A stretch of 64,000 bases of DNA. Source: Planctomycetota bacterium (GTDB lineage: Bacteria > Planctomycetota > UBA8742 > UBA2392). Each line of letters opens with the position of its first letter. The stretch's first letter is position 1. The position numbers and the translations under genes were made by a program. Under the pieces are notes generated by a model. The model worked only from the letters and a program-made list of their open reading frames with translations. It was not told the DNA's origin and made no database searches. Shown piece by piece: positions 8,436 through 16,904 of this stretch. The stretch is taken from NCBI GenBank assembly GCA_020845475.1, contig JADLFN010000028.1, positions 38,010-102,009 of the forward strand, given 5' to 3'.

Positions 8436-10982
8436 CTACCATTCCACTTCTTTTCCGGCGAGCCCGTCAATACTAACGATGCGTAAGTTCGCGCCGCCCT
8501 GCTCGCGCATGAAGATCCGCCATACCGGCACGAACACCGGCTCGATGCGCTTGGGCGAAGCTTTGAAGCGCTGCTTGAAGCTTGATTTCACGGTCTCATC
8601 AGCCGCGCGGCCCTTGAACTCGTTTTCGTCAAAGTTCAGGTCCGCGGGCTGGCGCGGTTCGAACGTGGCCACGCCGTCAAGGTCGCGGATGTCGCTGGCG
8701 TGATCATCGGGCTTGTCGGCAAAGCGCATGCCGTCGCCGGGTGTAAAGGTCAACACGCGCAGCGTTTTGGGATGCAGGTACACGCTGCCCAGTTTTTCAT
8801 CGTGCGATGGGCCGAACAGGCGAAGGAAAATCATGCGCGTGACCTTCTCCTGAAAGTCCAGGCGCAGCAGCAGTCGATACTCCAGCTTCAGGCTCTCCAC
8901 CACTTCATCGGTGCCGATCATGCCCAGCGTCTTGGTCTTGCGCAGGGTTTCGCCAATGCGCACGGCCTGGTCTTTGGTGATCGTGCACAGCGCGGCCGTG
9001 ACCGGCTTGGTCAGGCCCAGATCCGGGCGCAGCCCCGTGTCCTTGGCGTAGTACACGCTCGCACGGCCTTCCTGGAAGACTTTCGCGTGGCCCTCGCGCA
9101 CCAGTTCACGCAGCAGGTTGCGTGCCTTGCCTTCGCCTACGCCCACGCGATCCGCGAATTCGCGCGCGCTCATGGAGGGTTTGCCTGAAAGTCGCTTGAT
9201 GTAATCGGCCAGCTCGGCTTCGCGCTTGGCGCGGGCCTCTTCTTCGCTCATGCCGGGGGCTTCGTCCTCTCCGGCTTCCTCAATGGAAATTTCGGCGCTT
9301 TCGTCTTCCTCGGAGGCTTCATCCTCATAGGCGGATTCCGCGCCGGTTTCGTCGATGTCGCTGTCGGCTGCGGCGGGGCCGGTGACGACGGTGGTGCTGG
9401 CGCTGGAATCGGCCAGCGCCTTTTGCTCGCCGCGTACTGTTTCTTCGATGGCGCCAAAACGCTCGCGCCAGCGTTCGTCGGCCAGTTGCTCGATGCGGTT
9501 TTCATCGAGCGTTTTGTGCTGCGTGTACAGCCAGCGCGTTTTCATGCGCCGCGTTTCATTGAATTCGTCAGGGCACAGAAAAGCGAACTGCCCGGGCTTG
9601 AGCGTCGGCAGTTCCTCCATGATTTCGTCAACGTGTCCGGGGTCGAGCGATTTCACCGTGGGCTGAATCTTCTTCTGGTCCTGGCGCGTGGTCAGGCGGC
9701 CCAAGCCCCACGTGCCGAACTGCGCCATGGCTTTATAGTCCACGTCGCCGGGGTTCTGCGTGGCCATCAGGCAGCCTACGCCATACTTGCGCGCCTGCTT
9801 GAAGAGTATGGCCAGCGAATCCTTGCAGGCTGGTTTGCGCACGGGCGGAATGAAAGGCGCAACTTCGTCCACGTAAAACAGTGCTTGCGGCTCGGCGCTT
9901 GGATTCTTCAGCATCCAGTCGTAGAGCCGCTCAGCCAGCGCCGCCACGAAGAATTCTTTCTCTTCCTGGCTCGAAAGCGTGTTGAGGTAAACCACGCTCA
10001 CGCGCGTTTTTCCGGGGACCTCACCGCCGCGCTCGCCCTTGCCGAGCAGCAGGTCAATGCTCAGCGGAATGCCTTCATGGAACAGCACGCGCCGCGCGCC
10101 GACATCAAGCCGCGCCAGTTTCTTGCACGCGCCCGCGATCTTTCCGGCGTCGAGGTATTTCGTATAGGGCTTGAGTGCTTTTTCATCGAGCGAACTCAAG
10201 TAGCCTGCGAATTCCTCAAGATTGCGCGGGAACACCGTGCGCCGCTTCAAATCAGTCAGCGCGGCATCGAAAACCGCGACCAGACCTTCGCCATCGTCGG
10301 AGTCGAGCTTGTAGCCGAGCAGGCTGACGATCATCGTGGCCGCGCTTGAGATGGAGCGGACGATTTCATCGGGGGCCAGTCCGGAGAGGTCGATGTTCAG
10401 CGGATCGGCGGAAACGGGCACGCCTCTTCGCGAAGCGGGCGTGAAAATCACAACGTCAGCCTTCTCGCGATAAAGTTCAGCGTAGGCGGGATCGACGCCT
10501 TTTTGGCGCAGCGTTTCCGGTTCATCGGTGGGCAGCGCGAGCGAGCACAGGTCCCCCTGCGGGTCGATGCAGATGGCGGGAATGCCCTGTAGCACGCACT
10601 CTTCGACAACGGCCTTGCAAAGCACGGTCTTGCCGCTGCCCGATGAACCCAGCGACATGAAATGGCGCAGCAGCGTGCCGGGGCCAAGTTCAACGTTCTC
10701 GGGCGGGATATCGTCTTTGGTTTTCTCATCGCTCGCGCGCTCAAAACCCAGCAGCAGCGTTTCCGGCGCAGGGGGCAGGCCGGGCGTTTGTTCCGGTGCT
10801 CCGCCGGGCGGGGGCGGCATGGTGGTGCCGTGCGCGTCAAACCGCGATTCAGAAAGCGGATCAGGGCCTCGATTGAGTTCGCGTGTATCAGGGATGCGGA
10901 AGCTGGCTTGCTTGAGCGCGCGTTTCGCGGGCGCCTGCGTGTCCGCAGGAGGCTTCTTCAGTGGGCGGTCTTTTTCCGGCAT
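8436..10982 (-). CDS. HerA-like / DUF853-type ATPase with C-terminal winged helix
   Basis: This is an 848-aa FtsK/HerA-superfamily motor ATPase. The Walker A motif is G-S-S-G-S-G-K-T at residues 112-119, followed by 'I-D-P-Q-G-D-L'. Walker B is in 'LFYVDEVAPFIPP', with a sensor-like 'MATQNPGDVDYKA' after it, all typical of HerA/DUF853 proteins. The N-terminus is a Pro-rich tail. After the ATPase core comes a very acidic linker (about 545-610), then a winged-helix-like module (S-A-R-E-F-A-D-R-V-G-V-G) and a conserved C-terminal region. HerA partners NurA in archaeal end resection, but no NurA lies nearby, so the role (DNA or membrane-linked translocation) is open. Confidence 0.85.
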   Translation of the reverse strand: MPEKDRPLKKPPADTQAPAKRALKQASFRIPDTRELNRGPDPLSESRFDAHGTTMPPPPGGAPEQTPGLPPAPETLLLGFERASDEKTKDDIPPENVELGPGTLLRHFMSLGSSGSGKTVLCKAVVEECVLQGIPAICIDPQGDLCSLALPTDEPETLRQKGVDPAYAELYREKADVVIFTPASRRGVPVSADPLNIDLSGLAPDEIVRSISSAATMIVSLLGYKLDSDDGEGLVAVFDAALTDLKRRTVFPRNLEEFAGYLSSLDEKALKPYTKYLDAGKIAGACKKLARLDVGARRVLFHEGIPLSIDLLLGKGERGGEVPGKTRVSVVYLNTLSSQEEKEFFVAALAERLYDWMLKNPSAEPQALFYVDEVAPFIPPVRKPACKDSLAILFKQARKYGVGCLMATQNPGDVDYKAMAQFGTWGLGRLTTRQDQKKIQPTVKSLDPGHVDEIMEELPTLKPGQFAFLCPDEFNETRRMKTRWLYTQHKTLDENRIEQLADERWRERFGAIEETVRGEQKALADSSASTTVVTGPAAADSDIDETGAESAYEDEASEEDESAEISIEEAGEDEAPGMSEEEARAKREAELADYIKRLSGKPSMSAREFADRVGVGEGKARNLLRELVREGHAKVFQEGRASVYYAKDTGLRPDLGLTKPVTAALCTITKDQAVRIGETLRKTKTLGMIGTDEVVESLKLEYRLLLRLDFQEKVTRMIFLRLFGPSHDEKLGSVYLHPKTLRVLTFTPGDGMRFADKPDDHASDIRDLDGVATFEPRQPADLNFDENEFKGRAADETVKSSFKQRFKASPKRIEPVFVPVWRIFMREQGGANLRIVSIDGLAGKEVEW

Positions 10983-11078
10983 GGGCGGGAGTTTAGCGCC
11001 CGGCCCGTCATTGCACCACGCCCAACGAACACGAGCGCGTTGCCGCGCTCAGTTCGTGCTTCCTATGACGGTTGAATG

Positions 11079-12089
11079 CTAGTCGCCCACGGCCACCAGG
11101 TCACCCGCGCTGTCCTTGCTGGTGGCGGTGTGAATGTCGGATTCGGCGCTGGGTCGCAGCACCGAGGAATCGCTCGAGGCTTCGTCATCGAACACCGCGC
11201 GATGCTCGCCGCTGGCGGTGAGATCGGCTGCGAACTCCATGGATAGCCGCGCCAGCGCTTCACTGTGCGCCACGCCGCTGACTTCGAGCTGGGCTTCGGC
11301 GTGTTCATCGATGTGAGGCAGACGTTCGCTGCCGTCTTCGGCGTGCATGCCAAACCGCAGCAGCTCAATGCGGCCGTCGAGGTGTTCAACGAGCGCAGAG
11401 CAGCTCTCCACCCAGTCGCCGCAGTTGCCGTACATCACGCCGTCGATCTCGCGCAGGTCGGGCCGGTGAATGTGGCCGCAGAAAATCATGTCGGCTTTGT
11501 GCTGGCGCGCGTACTTGGCCACCGATTGTTCGTAGCCGCTCACGAACGAGATCACCTTCTTGACGCGCCGCTTGACATAGGCCGCCAGCGACCAATAGCC
11601 CCAGCCCAGGCGGCGGCGTACGGCGTTGAGCCCGATGTTGATGGCCAAGAGCCAATCGTAGGCCCAATCGCCCAAGTGCGTGATCAGCGTGTAGTTCTTG
11701 ACGATGTGATCGAACATGTCGCCGTGAATCATCATTACGCGCTTGCCGTCGGCCGTGGTGTGGTAAGCCACGTTGGAAACCTCGACGCCGCCAAAGTGCA
11801 GGCCGTTGTATTCGCGGAAGAGTTCATCGTGGTTGCCGGGCACGAACACGATTTTGGTGCCCTTGACGTCGCGCTTGAGCAGGCGGCGGATCACGTCGCT
11901 GTGCGAAGTGGGCCAATACCACTTGCGCTTGAGCGACCACAGGTCAATCACGTCGCCCAGCAGGTAAAGATAGTCGCACGAGATGCTCTGCAAGAAAGCT
12001 ACCAGACGATCGACGCGGCATGCCTTGGTGCCGAGGTGAATATCGGAAAGCCAAACCGCGCGATACTTCGTCTTGGGCTTGTTAGCCAT
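11079..12089 (-). CDS. LpxH-like metallophosphoesterase (UDP-2,3-diacylglucosamine pyrophosphatase family)
   Basis: The 336-aa calcineurin-type phosphoesterase carries the full di-metal set: D-I-H (residues 16-18), G-D-V-I-D (45-49), G-N-H-D-E, 'M-M-I-H-G-D-M-F-D' and 'CGHIHRPD'. These match bacterial UDP-2,3-diacylglucosamine diphosphatase-like proteins, which make lipid X in lipid A synthesis, although family members differ in substrate. About 80 variable acidic residues follow the domain. The ATG at 12089 (MANKPKTKY) is chosen over an upstream start because the extra residues are not conserved-looking and the domain begins directly after it. It is the likely first gene of a minus-strand run. 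The lipid A role is inferred. Confidence 0.82.
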   Translation of the reverse strand: MANKPKTKYRAVWLSDIHLGTKACRVDRLVAFLQSISCDYLYLLGDVIDLWSLKRKWYWPTSHSDVIRRLLKRDVKGTKIVFVPGNHDELFREYNGLHFGGVEVSNVAYHTTADGKRVMMIHGDMFDHIVKNYTLITHLGDWAYDWLLAINIGLNAVRRRLGWGYWSLAAYVKRRVKKVISFVSGYEQSVAKYARQHKADMIFCGHIHRPDLREIDGVMYGNCGDWVESCSALVEHLDGRIELLRFGMHAEDGSERLPHIDEHAEAQLEVSGVAHSEALARLSMEFAADLTASGEHRAVFDDEASSDSSVLRPSAESDIHTATSKDSAGDLVAVGD

Positions 12090-12203
12090 GGTCGCTGCAC
12101 CCCGGACTGTCAGTAACTTAACCCGGTGCTGTTGTTGACACGTCAAGAGTGCAACAAGTTCGTGTGAATCGTGATCAATAGGGCAGTGTCCTCCGCAAGC
12201 GGC

Positions 12204-12293
12204 AGCACGAAGCCACGAAGTTCACGAAGACACGAAGGAAGGCCAAGGCAATCAGTGGTTCTTGGTGGCTTCGTGCCCTTCGTGTCTTCGTGC
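12204..12293. repeat. Quasi-palindrome of ACGAAG units
   Basis: The left arm repeats CACGAAG-type units (GCACGAAGCCACGAAGTT...). The right arm carries their complement (GGCTTCGTGCCCTTCGTG...). About 10 unpaired bases separate the arms. It lies in the divergent spacer between the phosphoesterase and glycosyltransferase genes and looks like a dispersed non-coding repeat rather than an operator. Confidence 0.7.
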
Positions 12294-12372
12294 ATGCAGT
12301 AAGTGCGTACGACTCTTCACTTCACACTCTCTTCACACTTTGAACGTAAACTGCCGCCGCGCCCGGGGCACC

Positions 12373-13578
12373 ATGGACACGATTCAACTCATACTGGTGG
12401 CGGTGTTTGGCCTCAGCGCCTTGATCAACCTCGCCCAGCTTTCTTTCTATTTCGTTAATCGAATCGTGCTGGCGCGCACGGGCAGGCCTGTGGCGATGAC
12501 GGCCTGGCCCAGCGTGGACGTTTGCATTCCCGCGCGCGATGAGCAGCCCAACATCGAGCGTTGCGTGCGCTCGTTCATGGCCCAGGACTATCCCGGTGGA
12601 TTTCGCATCACCGTGCTCGACGACGAAAGCTCCGACCGCACGGCCGAGATCGTAAACGCGCTCGCCAAAGAAGACCCGCGCGTGAACCTGATTGACGGCA
12701 GGCTCGAACCGCTGCCGCCCGGCTGGATCGGCAAAGTGTGGGCGAACACGCGCATGGGCCGCGCCGCCAAAGGCGACTATCTGCTGTTTGTGGACGCCGA
12801 CACGTTCTTCGATGCCGACATGCTGCGCAACGCCATTGCCTGCGCGCACCAGAGCGCAAACCCGCCCGTCGGGCTCTTCTCCGGCTACCTGCGCTTTGAG
12901 CAAAGCACCTTCTGGGAAGGCTCGCTCATGGCCTCGTTCTTTACGTCGCAGCACATGCTGCCCTTGCCGCTGGCGCTGCGGCGCAAGGCGGGCGGGCCCG
13001 CGCCGGGGCATTGGCACATGTTCAAGCGCGAGATCTACGAGCAAGTCGGCGGCTACGCCAAAGTCTGGGACAAGGTACTCGACGACATGGAAACCAGCGG
13101 ACTCGTGAACCGCGCCGGATTCCAGACTCGGCTATTGCCGCTCGAACGCTGGGGCGGCGTGCGCATGTATCGCACCTTTGGCGAAATCTGGTGGGGCGTG
13201 CAAAAGAGCATCGGCTACACGCTGCAGAAGAGCTGGCTCAATGCGCTGGGAGTTTGCGCGGCCATGACGCTTGGCGGCGTGCTGCCCTTTGCGGCGCCTG
13301 CACTCGGGTTCTGGCGCGGCTTCACGTCGCCTGAAACGCTGCTGGCGTTTGTGGCGCTGGGCGCGATTTTGCTCTGGCGCGCGTTGATCCAGCGCGACCA
13401 GACAGGGCCGTGGTGGGGGTTTCTCACGCACCCGATTATGGCGATTTTCCTCGCGCTCAATGGTTTACACGGGGTGGCAGCGCTGAAATTTGGAATCGGC
13501 GTCGTATGGAAAGGCCGCCGCTACGACGGAAAAAGACCGCCAGCCGCGCCAAATGTGGGTTCTGGGGCAAATGGGTGA
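12373..13578 (+). CDS. Family 2 glycosyltransferase, HpnB/CrtQ-like, membrane-bound
   Basis: The 401-aa product has an N-terminal membrane helix (residues 4-28) and a GT-A domain. Visible motifs are IPARDEQPNIE (53-63), the DDES nucleotide loop, 'P-P-G-W-I-G-K-V-W-A' (typical of hopanoid/carotenoid-linked GT2 enzymes) and the D-A-D metal motif at 141-143. An acceptor region 'DDMETSGLV' follows, then three or four C-terminal hydrophobic helices. It would use a nucleotide sugar to modify a lipid acceptor at the cytoplasmic face. The ATG at 12373 directly precedes the membrane helix and has GGGGCACC upstream; an earlier in-frame ATG would add unlikely Cys-rich residues. The lipid acceptor is inferred from similarity only. 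Confidence 0.82.
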   Translation: MDTIQLILVAVFGLSALINLAQLSFYFVNRIVLARTGRPVAMTAWPSVDVCIPARDEQPNIERCVRSFMAQDYPGGFRITVLDDESSDRTAEIVNALAKEDPRVNLIDGRLEPLPPGWIGKVWANTRMGRAAKGDYLLFVDADTFFDADMLRNAIACAHQSANPPVGLFSGYLRFEQSTFWEGSLMASFFTSQHMLPLPLALRRKAGGPAPGHWHMFKREIYEQVGGYAKVWDKVLDDMETSGLVNRAGFQTRLLPLERWGGVRMYRTFGEIWWGVQKSIGYTLQKSWLNALGVCAAMTLGGVLPFAAPALGFWRGFTSPETLLAFVALGAILLWRALIQRDQTGPWWGFLTHPIMAIFLALNGLHGVAALKFGIGVVWKGRRYDGKRPPAAPNVGSGANG

Positions 13579-13613
13579 TTTCGCTAGGGTTTTCAACATT
13601 TCACTAACAGTGG

Positions 13614-13631
13614 AGTTTCCCTCTGGAAACT
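13614..13631. other. Short perfect hairpin between GT2 and SWIB genes
   Basis: AGTTTCC and GGAAACT pair around CTCT, 35 nt after the glycosyltransferase stop and about 105 nt before the SWIB start. It could be a weak terminator or part of the SWIB leader; no U-tract follows. Confidence 0.35.
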
Positions 13632-13736
13632 GATTACGCTCGTGCGCCAACAGCAGCGAAAACGGAAAGTTCGCTGGGAAATCAGGCCGCGTGCGGCCCT
13701 TACTTTTGAAGGTCCACACCAACAGGAGAATGGAAC

Positions 13737-13994
13737 ATGGCAAGGAAGCCCAATGCAGCCTTTATGAAGCCGATGCAGCCCGACGACGTGCTGAGCGAGA
13801 TCGTTGGCAGCAAGCCGATCCCGCGCACGGAAGTGACGAAGAAGGTGTGGGCCTACATCAAGAAGAACGGCCTGCAGGACAAGAAGAACAAGCGCAACAT
13901 CAACGCCGACGACAAGATGAAGGCCGTGTTCGGCGGCAAGGCGACGGTCAACATGTTCGAGATGACCAAGCTCGTCAACAAGCACCTGAAGTAA
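13737..13994 (+). CDS. SWIB/MDM2 domain protein
   Basis: The 85-aa basic protein consists almost entirely of one SWIB domain. It shows the 'R-T-E-V-T-K-K-V-W-A-Y-I-K-K-N' helix, 'LQDKKNKRNINADDKMKAVF' and the closing 'M-F-E-M-T-K-L-V-N-K-H-L-K'. Stand-alone SWIB proteins are known in Chlamydiae, Planctomycetes and other bacteria, where a chromatin or topoisomerase-associated role has been proposed. The start has AGGAG seven bases upstream. A strong terminator follows, so it is a single-gene unit. Its separate leader and terminator suggest high expression. Confidence 0.93.
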   Translation: MARKPNAAFMKPMQPDDVLSEIVGSKPIPRTEVTKKVWAYIKKNGLQDKKNKRNINADDKMKAVFGGKATVNMFEMTKLVNKHLK

Positions 13995-14012
13995 CTCAAC
14001 GCAAACGCACAA

Positions 14013-14037
14013 AGCCGGCCGCATCAGCGGCCGGCTT
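14013..14037 (+). terminator. Rho-independent terminator of the SWIB gene
   Basis: AGCCGGCCGC and GCGGCCGGCT form a perfect 10-bp stem with loop ATCA, followed by TTT. It lies about 20 nt after the stop. Confidence 0.9.
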
Positions 14038-14055
14038 TTGCATGTCTGGCAGGGC

Positions 14056-15822
14056 TTAGCGCGTGTTGATCTGGCAGTGGGGGTGCGACTTGGCGAAATC
14101 CGTGATCGCCTGGCGGCTCAATTTTGTGCAACGCCACAGGGCCAGCAGTCTGAGCTTGGGAAGCCCTGCGAGCTTGGCCAATCCAGCATCTGTGACCAGT
14201 GCAAGGTCGCTCAAGTTCAGCCACTCCAGAGATTTCAACTGCACCAGTGATTCCATTCCCTCGTCATTGACTAGCGCCAGGCTACTGAGATCGAGATACT
14301 CCAGCGCTGTCAGCCTGCTCAAATGTTTCAGTGTCTGGTTCGTCAGCGTGTAACACATCGGCAGCCGCAGCTTGCGCAGCGATTTCAGCTCCGACAAATT
14401 CGCGAATCCCGCGTCGGTCAGGTTCTCGAGGTTCGTCAAGTCGAGCTCCTCGATAGTGGCAACTTTGCCGATGTGCTGGAGGCTGCGGTCCGTCAGTTGC
14501 TTGCACTGGCCAAGCTCCAGCACGCGCAGCTTCGGAAGACGGCAGATTGCCGCAATGCCGGAGTCCGTGATCCGTTCAAGGCGGCTGAATTCGAGCTCCT
14601 CAAGCGTGGCGATTCTCGATAGCGCTTCAAGTCCGGCATCCGTTATCGGGTTGTATTGCGAAAAGCAGAGCTTTCGCAGGCGGCTGTGTGCGCCCAGACG
14701 CCTCAACGTTGCATCCGAAATCTTTTCGTTGCCATGCAAGTCAAGTGATTCAAGTGACTGCACAGCCGCGAGAGCGACCACGTCGGCATCCGCCAAGCCG
14801 CAATTGCACAAATTGAGTTCGCGCAGGTTTGGCAGCGCGGCCAGCGCTTTGACAACATCGGCCGTTACTTTGTCCTGTTGGAGACCAATCACTTCGAGAG
14901 TCTTGCAGGCACCCAATGCCGCAAACGCGCTGCCGGGTACTTCCTGGGCATTGAACAGCTCAACCTCGACCAGAACCGGCGCCTTGGCCAACGCGGCGAT
15001 GGACTGTGCATCAAGACTGATGCAACCGTACAGGTTCAATTTCCGCATGCGAGGCAGTTTCGCCAAGGCCTCGACTCCGGCCATGGTCAGTTCTGACTGG
15101 GAGACGTCGATGTCTTCGAGCGTTGTGGCCCTGCAAAGCCCAACCACGCCACGGTCGCCAATGAAACTCTCATCAAGATTCTTTCTGTTAACGCTTCCTG
15201 CCGCTCGCAGGCCGACCTTCTTGAGCGATGACGATGCGCCAAGCGCCGCCACCCCGGTGTCGGTGATCCCGCGACAAAACTCCAATTCGAGTTCTTCCAG
15301 CTTGGTATGCTTGGCGCAGGCCGCAAGGAAGTCGTCGTCAACGGCCGGCTGAGATTCCAAGTTCAGGGAGCGGAGCTTCGGCAGGGCCAGCAGTTGCAAC
15401 AAGCCCTTGGATGAGAATCGCCCGCACTTCTCGAGATTCAGCGCCTCTATGGAAGTCAGCGCGGCTATCCGCTTCAACCCTTCGTCCGTAATGCTCCAGC
15501 ACTCGGACAAATCGAGGCGCTTGAGATTCTTCAGTCGCGCAAGCAAGCCCAATTCCGCGTCACCGATACCCGGGTGCGAGCGGTGGCCCCCACCATTGAC
15601 GGCCTCGGTGTTTTCAGGAAGTGCTGCAATCTCCGCTTCGGTAGCGGCAAAGGCCCACTGGGCGGTATCAGCCTTGGCTTCACTGGCGGCGGAGGGATGC
15701 TTTTCCGCCGGCTTGCTCGTGGCGGGCCTGGCCTGTTCCGTGTTGGCGGAAGGCGGGGGCGTTCCCCCGCCGCAGGACGCAATCAGCAGGGCGAAAACAA
15801 TCAAGGACGCAGTGAACCTCAT
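14056..15822 (-). CDS. Leucine-rich-repeat lipoprotein (Cys-containing, AMN1/F-box-like LRRs)
   Basis: The ATG at 15822 has GGAGG nine bases upstream and starts a lipoprotein signal (MRFTASLIVFALLIASC, lipidated Cys 17). A low-complexity spacer to about residue 70 follows. Then come roughly twenty LRRs of the cysteine-containing type ('L-x-x-L-x-L-x-x-C-x-x-I-T-D-x-G-L'), running nearly to the C-terminus. The 588-aa product should sit in the periplasm or at the outer membrane as a binding scaffold. The gene lies 8 nt after the aldo/keto reductase stop on the same strand, so the two are probably one operon. The same frame is open far upstream over the reductase, but that part is a non-coding shadow. 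Confidence 0.85.
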   Translation of the reverse strand: MRFTASLIVFALLIASCGGGTPPPSANTEQARPATSKPAEKHPSAASEAKADTAQWAFAATEAEIAALPENTEAVNGGGHRSHPGIGDAELGLLARLKNLKRLDLSECWSITDEGLKRIAALTSIEALNLEKCGRFSSKGLLQLLALPKLRSLNLESQPAVDDDFLAACAKHTKLEELELEFCRGITDTGVAALGASSSLKKVGLRAAGSVNRKNLDESFIGDRGVVGLCRATTLEDIDVSQSELTMAGVEALAKLPRMRKLNLYGCISLDAQSIAALAKAPVLVEVELFNAQEVPGSAFAALGACKTLEVIGLQQDKVTADVVKALAALPNLRELNLCNCGLADADVVALAAVQSLESLDLHGNEKISDATLRRLGAHSRLRKLCFSQYNPITDAGLEALSRIATLEELEFSRLERITDSGIAAICRLPKLRVLELGQCKQLTDRSLQHIGKVATIEELDLTNLENLTDAGFANLSELKSLRKLRLPMCYTLTNQTLKHLSRLTALEYLDLSSLALVNDEGMESLVQLKSLEWLNLSDLALVTDAGLAKLAGLPKLRLLALWRCTKLSRQAITDFAKSHPHCQINTR

Positions 15823-15830
15823 CGATCCTC

Positions 15831-16793
15831 CTACCCCGCCGGAATGGCCGCTTCGAGGCGGCGCTTGAGTTCGTCGGTCATGTTCACTTTCAGTGCGCCG
15901 AGGTTTTCCTTCAACTGCTCGAACTTTGTGGCGCCTGTAATTACGCACGTCACGCCGCTTTGCGCCATGGCCCAGGCAATGGCCAGTTGCGAGCGCGTGC
16001 AGCCCATCTCGTCCGCAATCGGCTTGAGCTTCTTCACTGCGGCGCGGCTTGCCTCCGTTACGTAACTGGCGCGCAGGTTTTCGCTTCGCGTCAGGCGTGC
16101 ACCCTGGGGCAGGCCTTCGTCGTATTTGCCGCTGAGCATGCCGCTGGCGAGCGGGCTCCAAGTGACGACGCCCGCGCCAAGCGCGCGGCATGCGGGGCTG
16201 ATTTCGTCGAGGAACTTCTGGCGTTTGATGAGTGAGAGCTGGGGCTGCTCGACGGCCGGCTTGACGAGATTGCGCTTGTCGCACACGGCATGGGCTTCGC
16301 GAATCTGGTCGGCGCTCCATTCGCTCGTGCCCCAATAGAGAACTTTGCCCTGGTGAATCAGGTCGTCCATGGCGCGCGCGGTTTCCTCGATGGGCGTGTC
16401 GGGATCGGGGCGGTGGCAGAAATAGAGATCGACGTAAGGCGTGCCGATGCGGCGCAGCGACTTCTCGATGCTCTCCATGATGTGTTTGCGCGAGAGCCCT
16501 TTGTCGTTCACGTCGTCGCTCATGGGCCAGAAGACTTTGGTCGAGATCACCAGCTCATGGCGCGGGAACTTGGCCAGCACCTTGCCCATCGACTTCTCGG
16601 CCTCGCCTTTTTCGTAAACGTCGGAGATATCAAAGAAGTTGACGCCTGCCTCAAAGGCGGCGGTGATGATGCGCTCGACAGTGTCAGAGTCCTTTACGCT
16701 CGCGCCATAGGTCGTCCAGCCACCCAGCGCCAGCGCCGAAAGCCGCAACCCCGAAGCACCCATCTTCCGGTACTGCATAGCCGCGTTGAACAT
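15831..16793 (-). CDS. Aldo/keto reductase, Kv-beta-like (AKR6/YghZ group)
   Basis: The 320-aa TIM-barrel oxidoreductase shows the aldo/keto reductase tetrad. These are Asp in 'FFDISDVY', Tyr in the same segment, Lys in 'VISTKVF' and His in 'LYFCHRPD'. The start 'YRKMGASGLRLSALALGG', the 'W-G-T-S-E-W' strand and the 'TGATKFEQLKENLGAL' cofactor loop resemble voltage-gated K-channel beta/YghZ enzymes, which use NADPH on carbonyls. It is upstream of and nearly contiguous with the LRR lipoprotein gene. The physiological substrate is unknown. Confidence 0.9.
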   Translation of the reverse strand: MFNAAMQYRKMGASGLRLSALALGGWTTYGASVKDSDTVERIITAAFEAGVNFFDISDVYEKGEAEKSMGKVLAKFPRHELVISTKVFWPMSDDVNDKGLSRKHIMESIEKSLRRIGTPYVDLYFCHRPDPDTPIEETARAMDDLIHQGKVLYWGTSEWSADQIREAHAVCDKRNLVKPAVEQPQLSLIKRQKFLDEISPACRALGAGVVTWSPLASGMLSGKYDEGLPQGARLTRSENLRASYVTEASRAAVKKLKPIADEMGCTRSQLAIAWAMAQSGVTCVITGATKFEQLKENLGALKVNMTDELKRRLEAAIPAG

Positions 16794-16904
16794 GGTGGTC
16801 TCCCTGCCGGTAACTCAACTCTGCTATGGGGCGGTGGCGCCGACAAGCTTGCAATTGGCGCTTTACAAAACATAATGACATGATATAATTCTGCGGGGGT
16901 TGTC

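Noticed and set aside
14056..16335. A longer 759-aa version of the LRR protein starting at 16335
   Set aside because: The first ~170 residues are the shadow of the aldo/keto reductase; the lipoprotein start at 15822 has a strong ribosome site.
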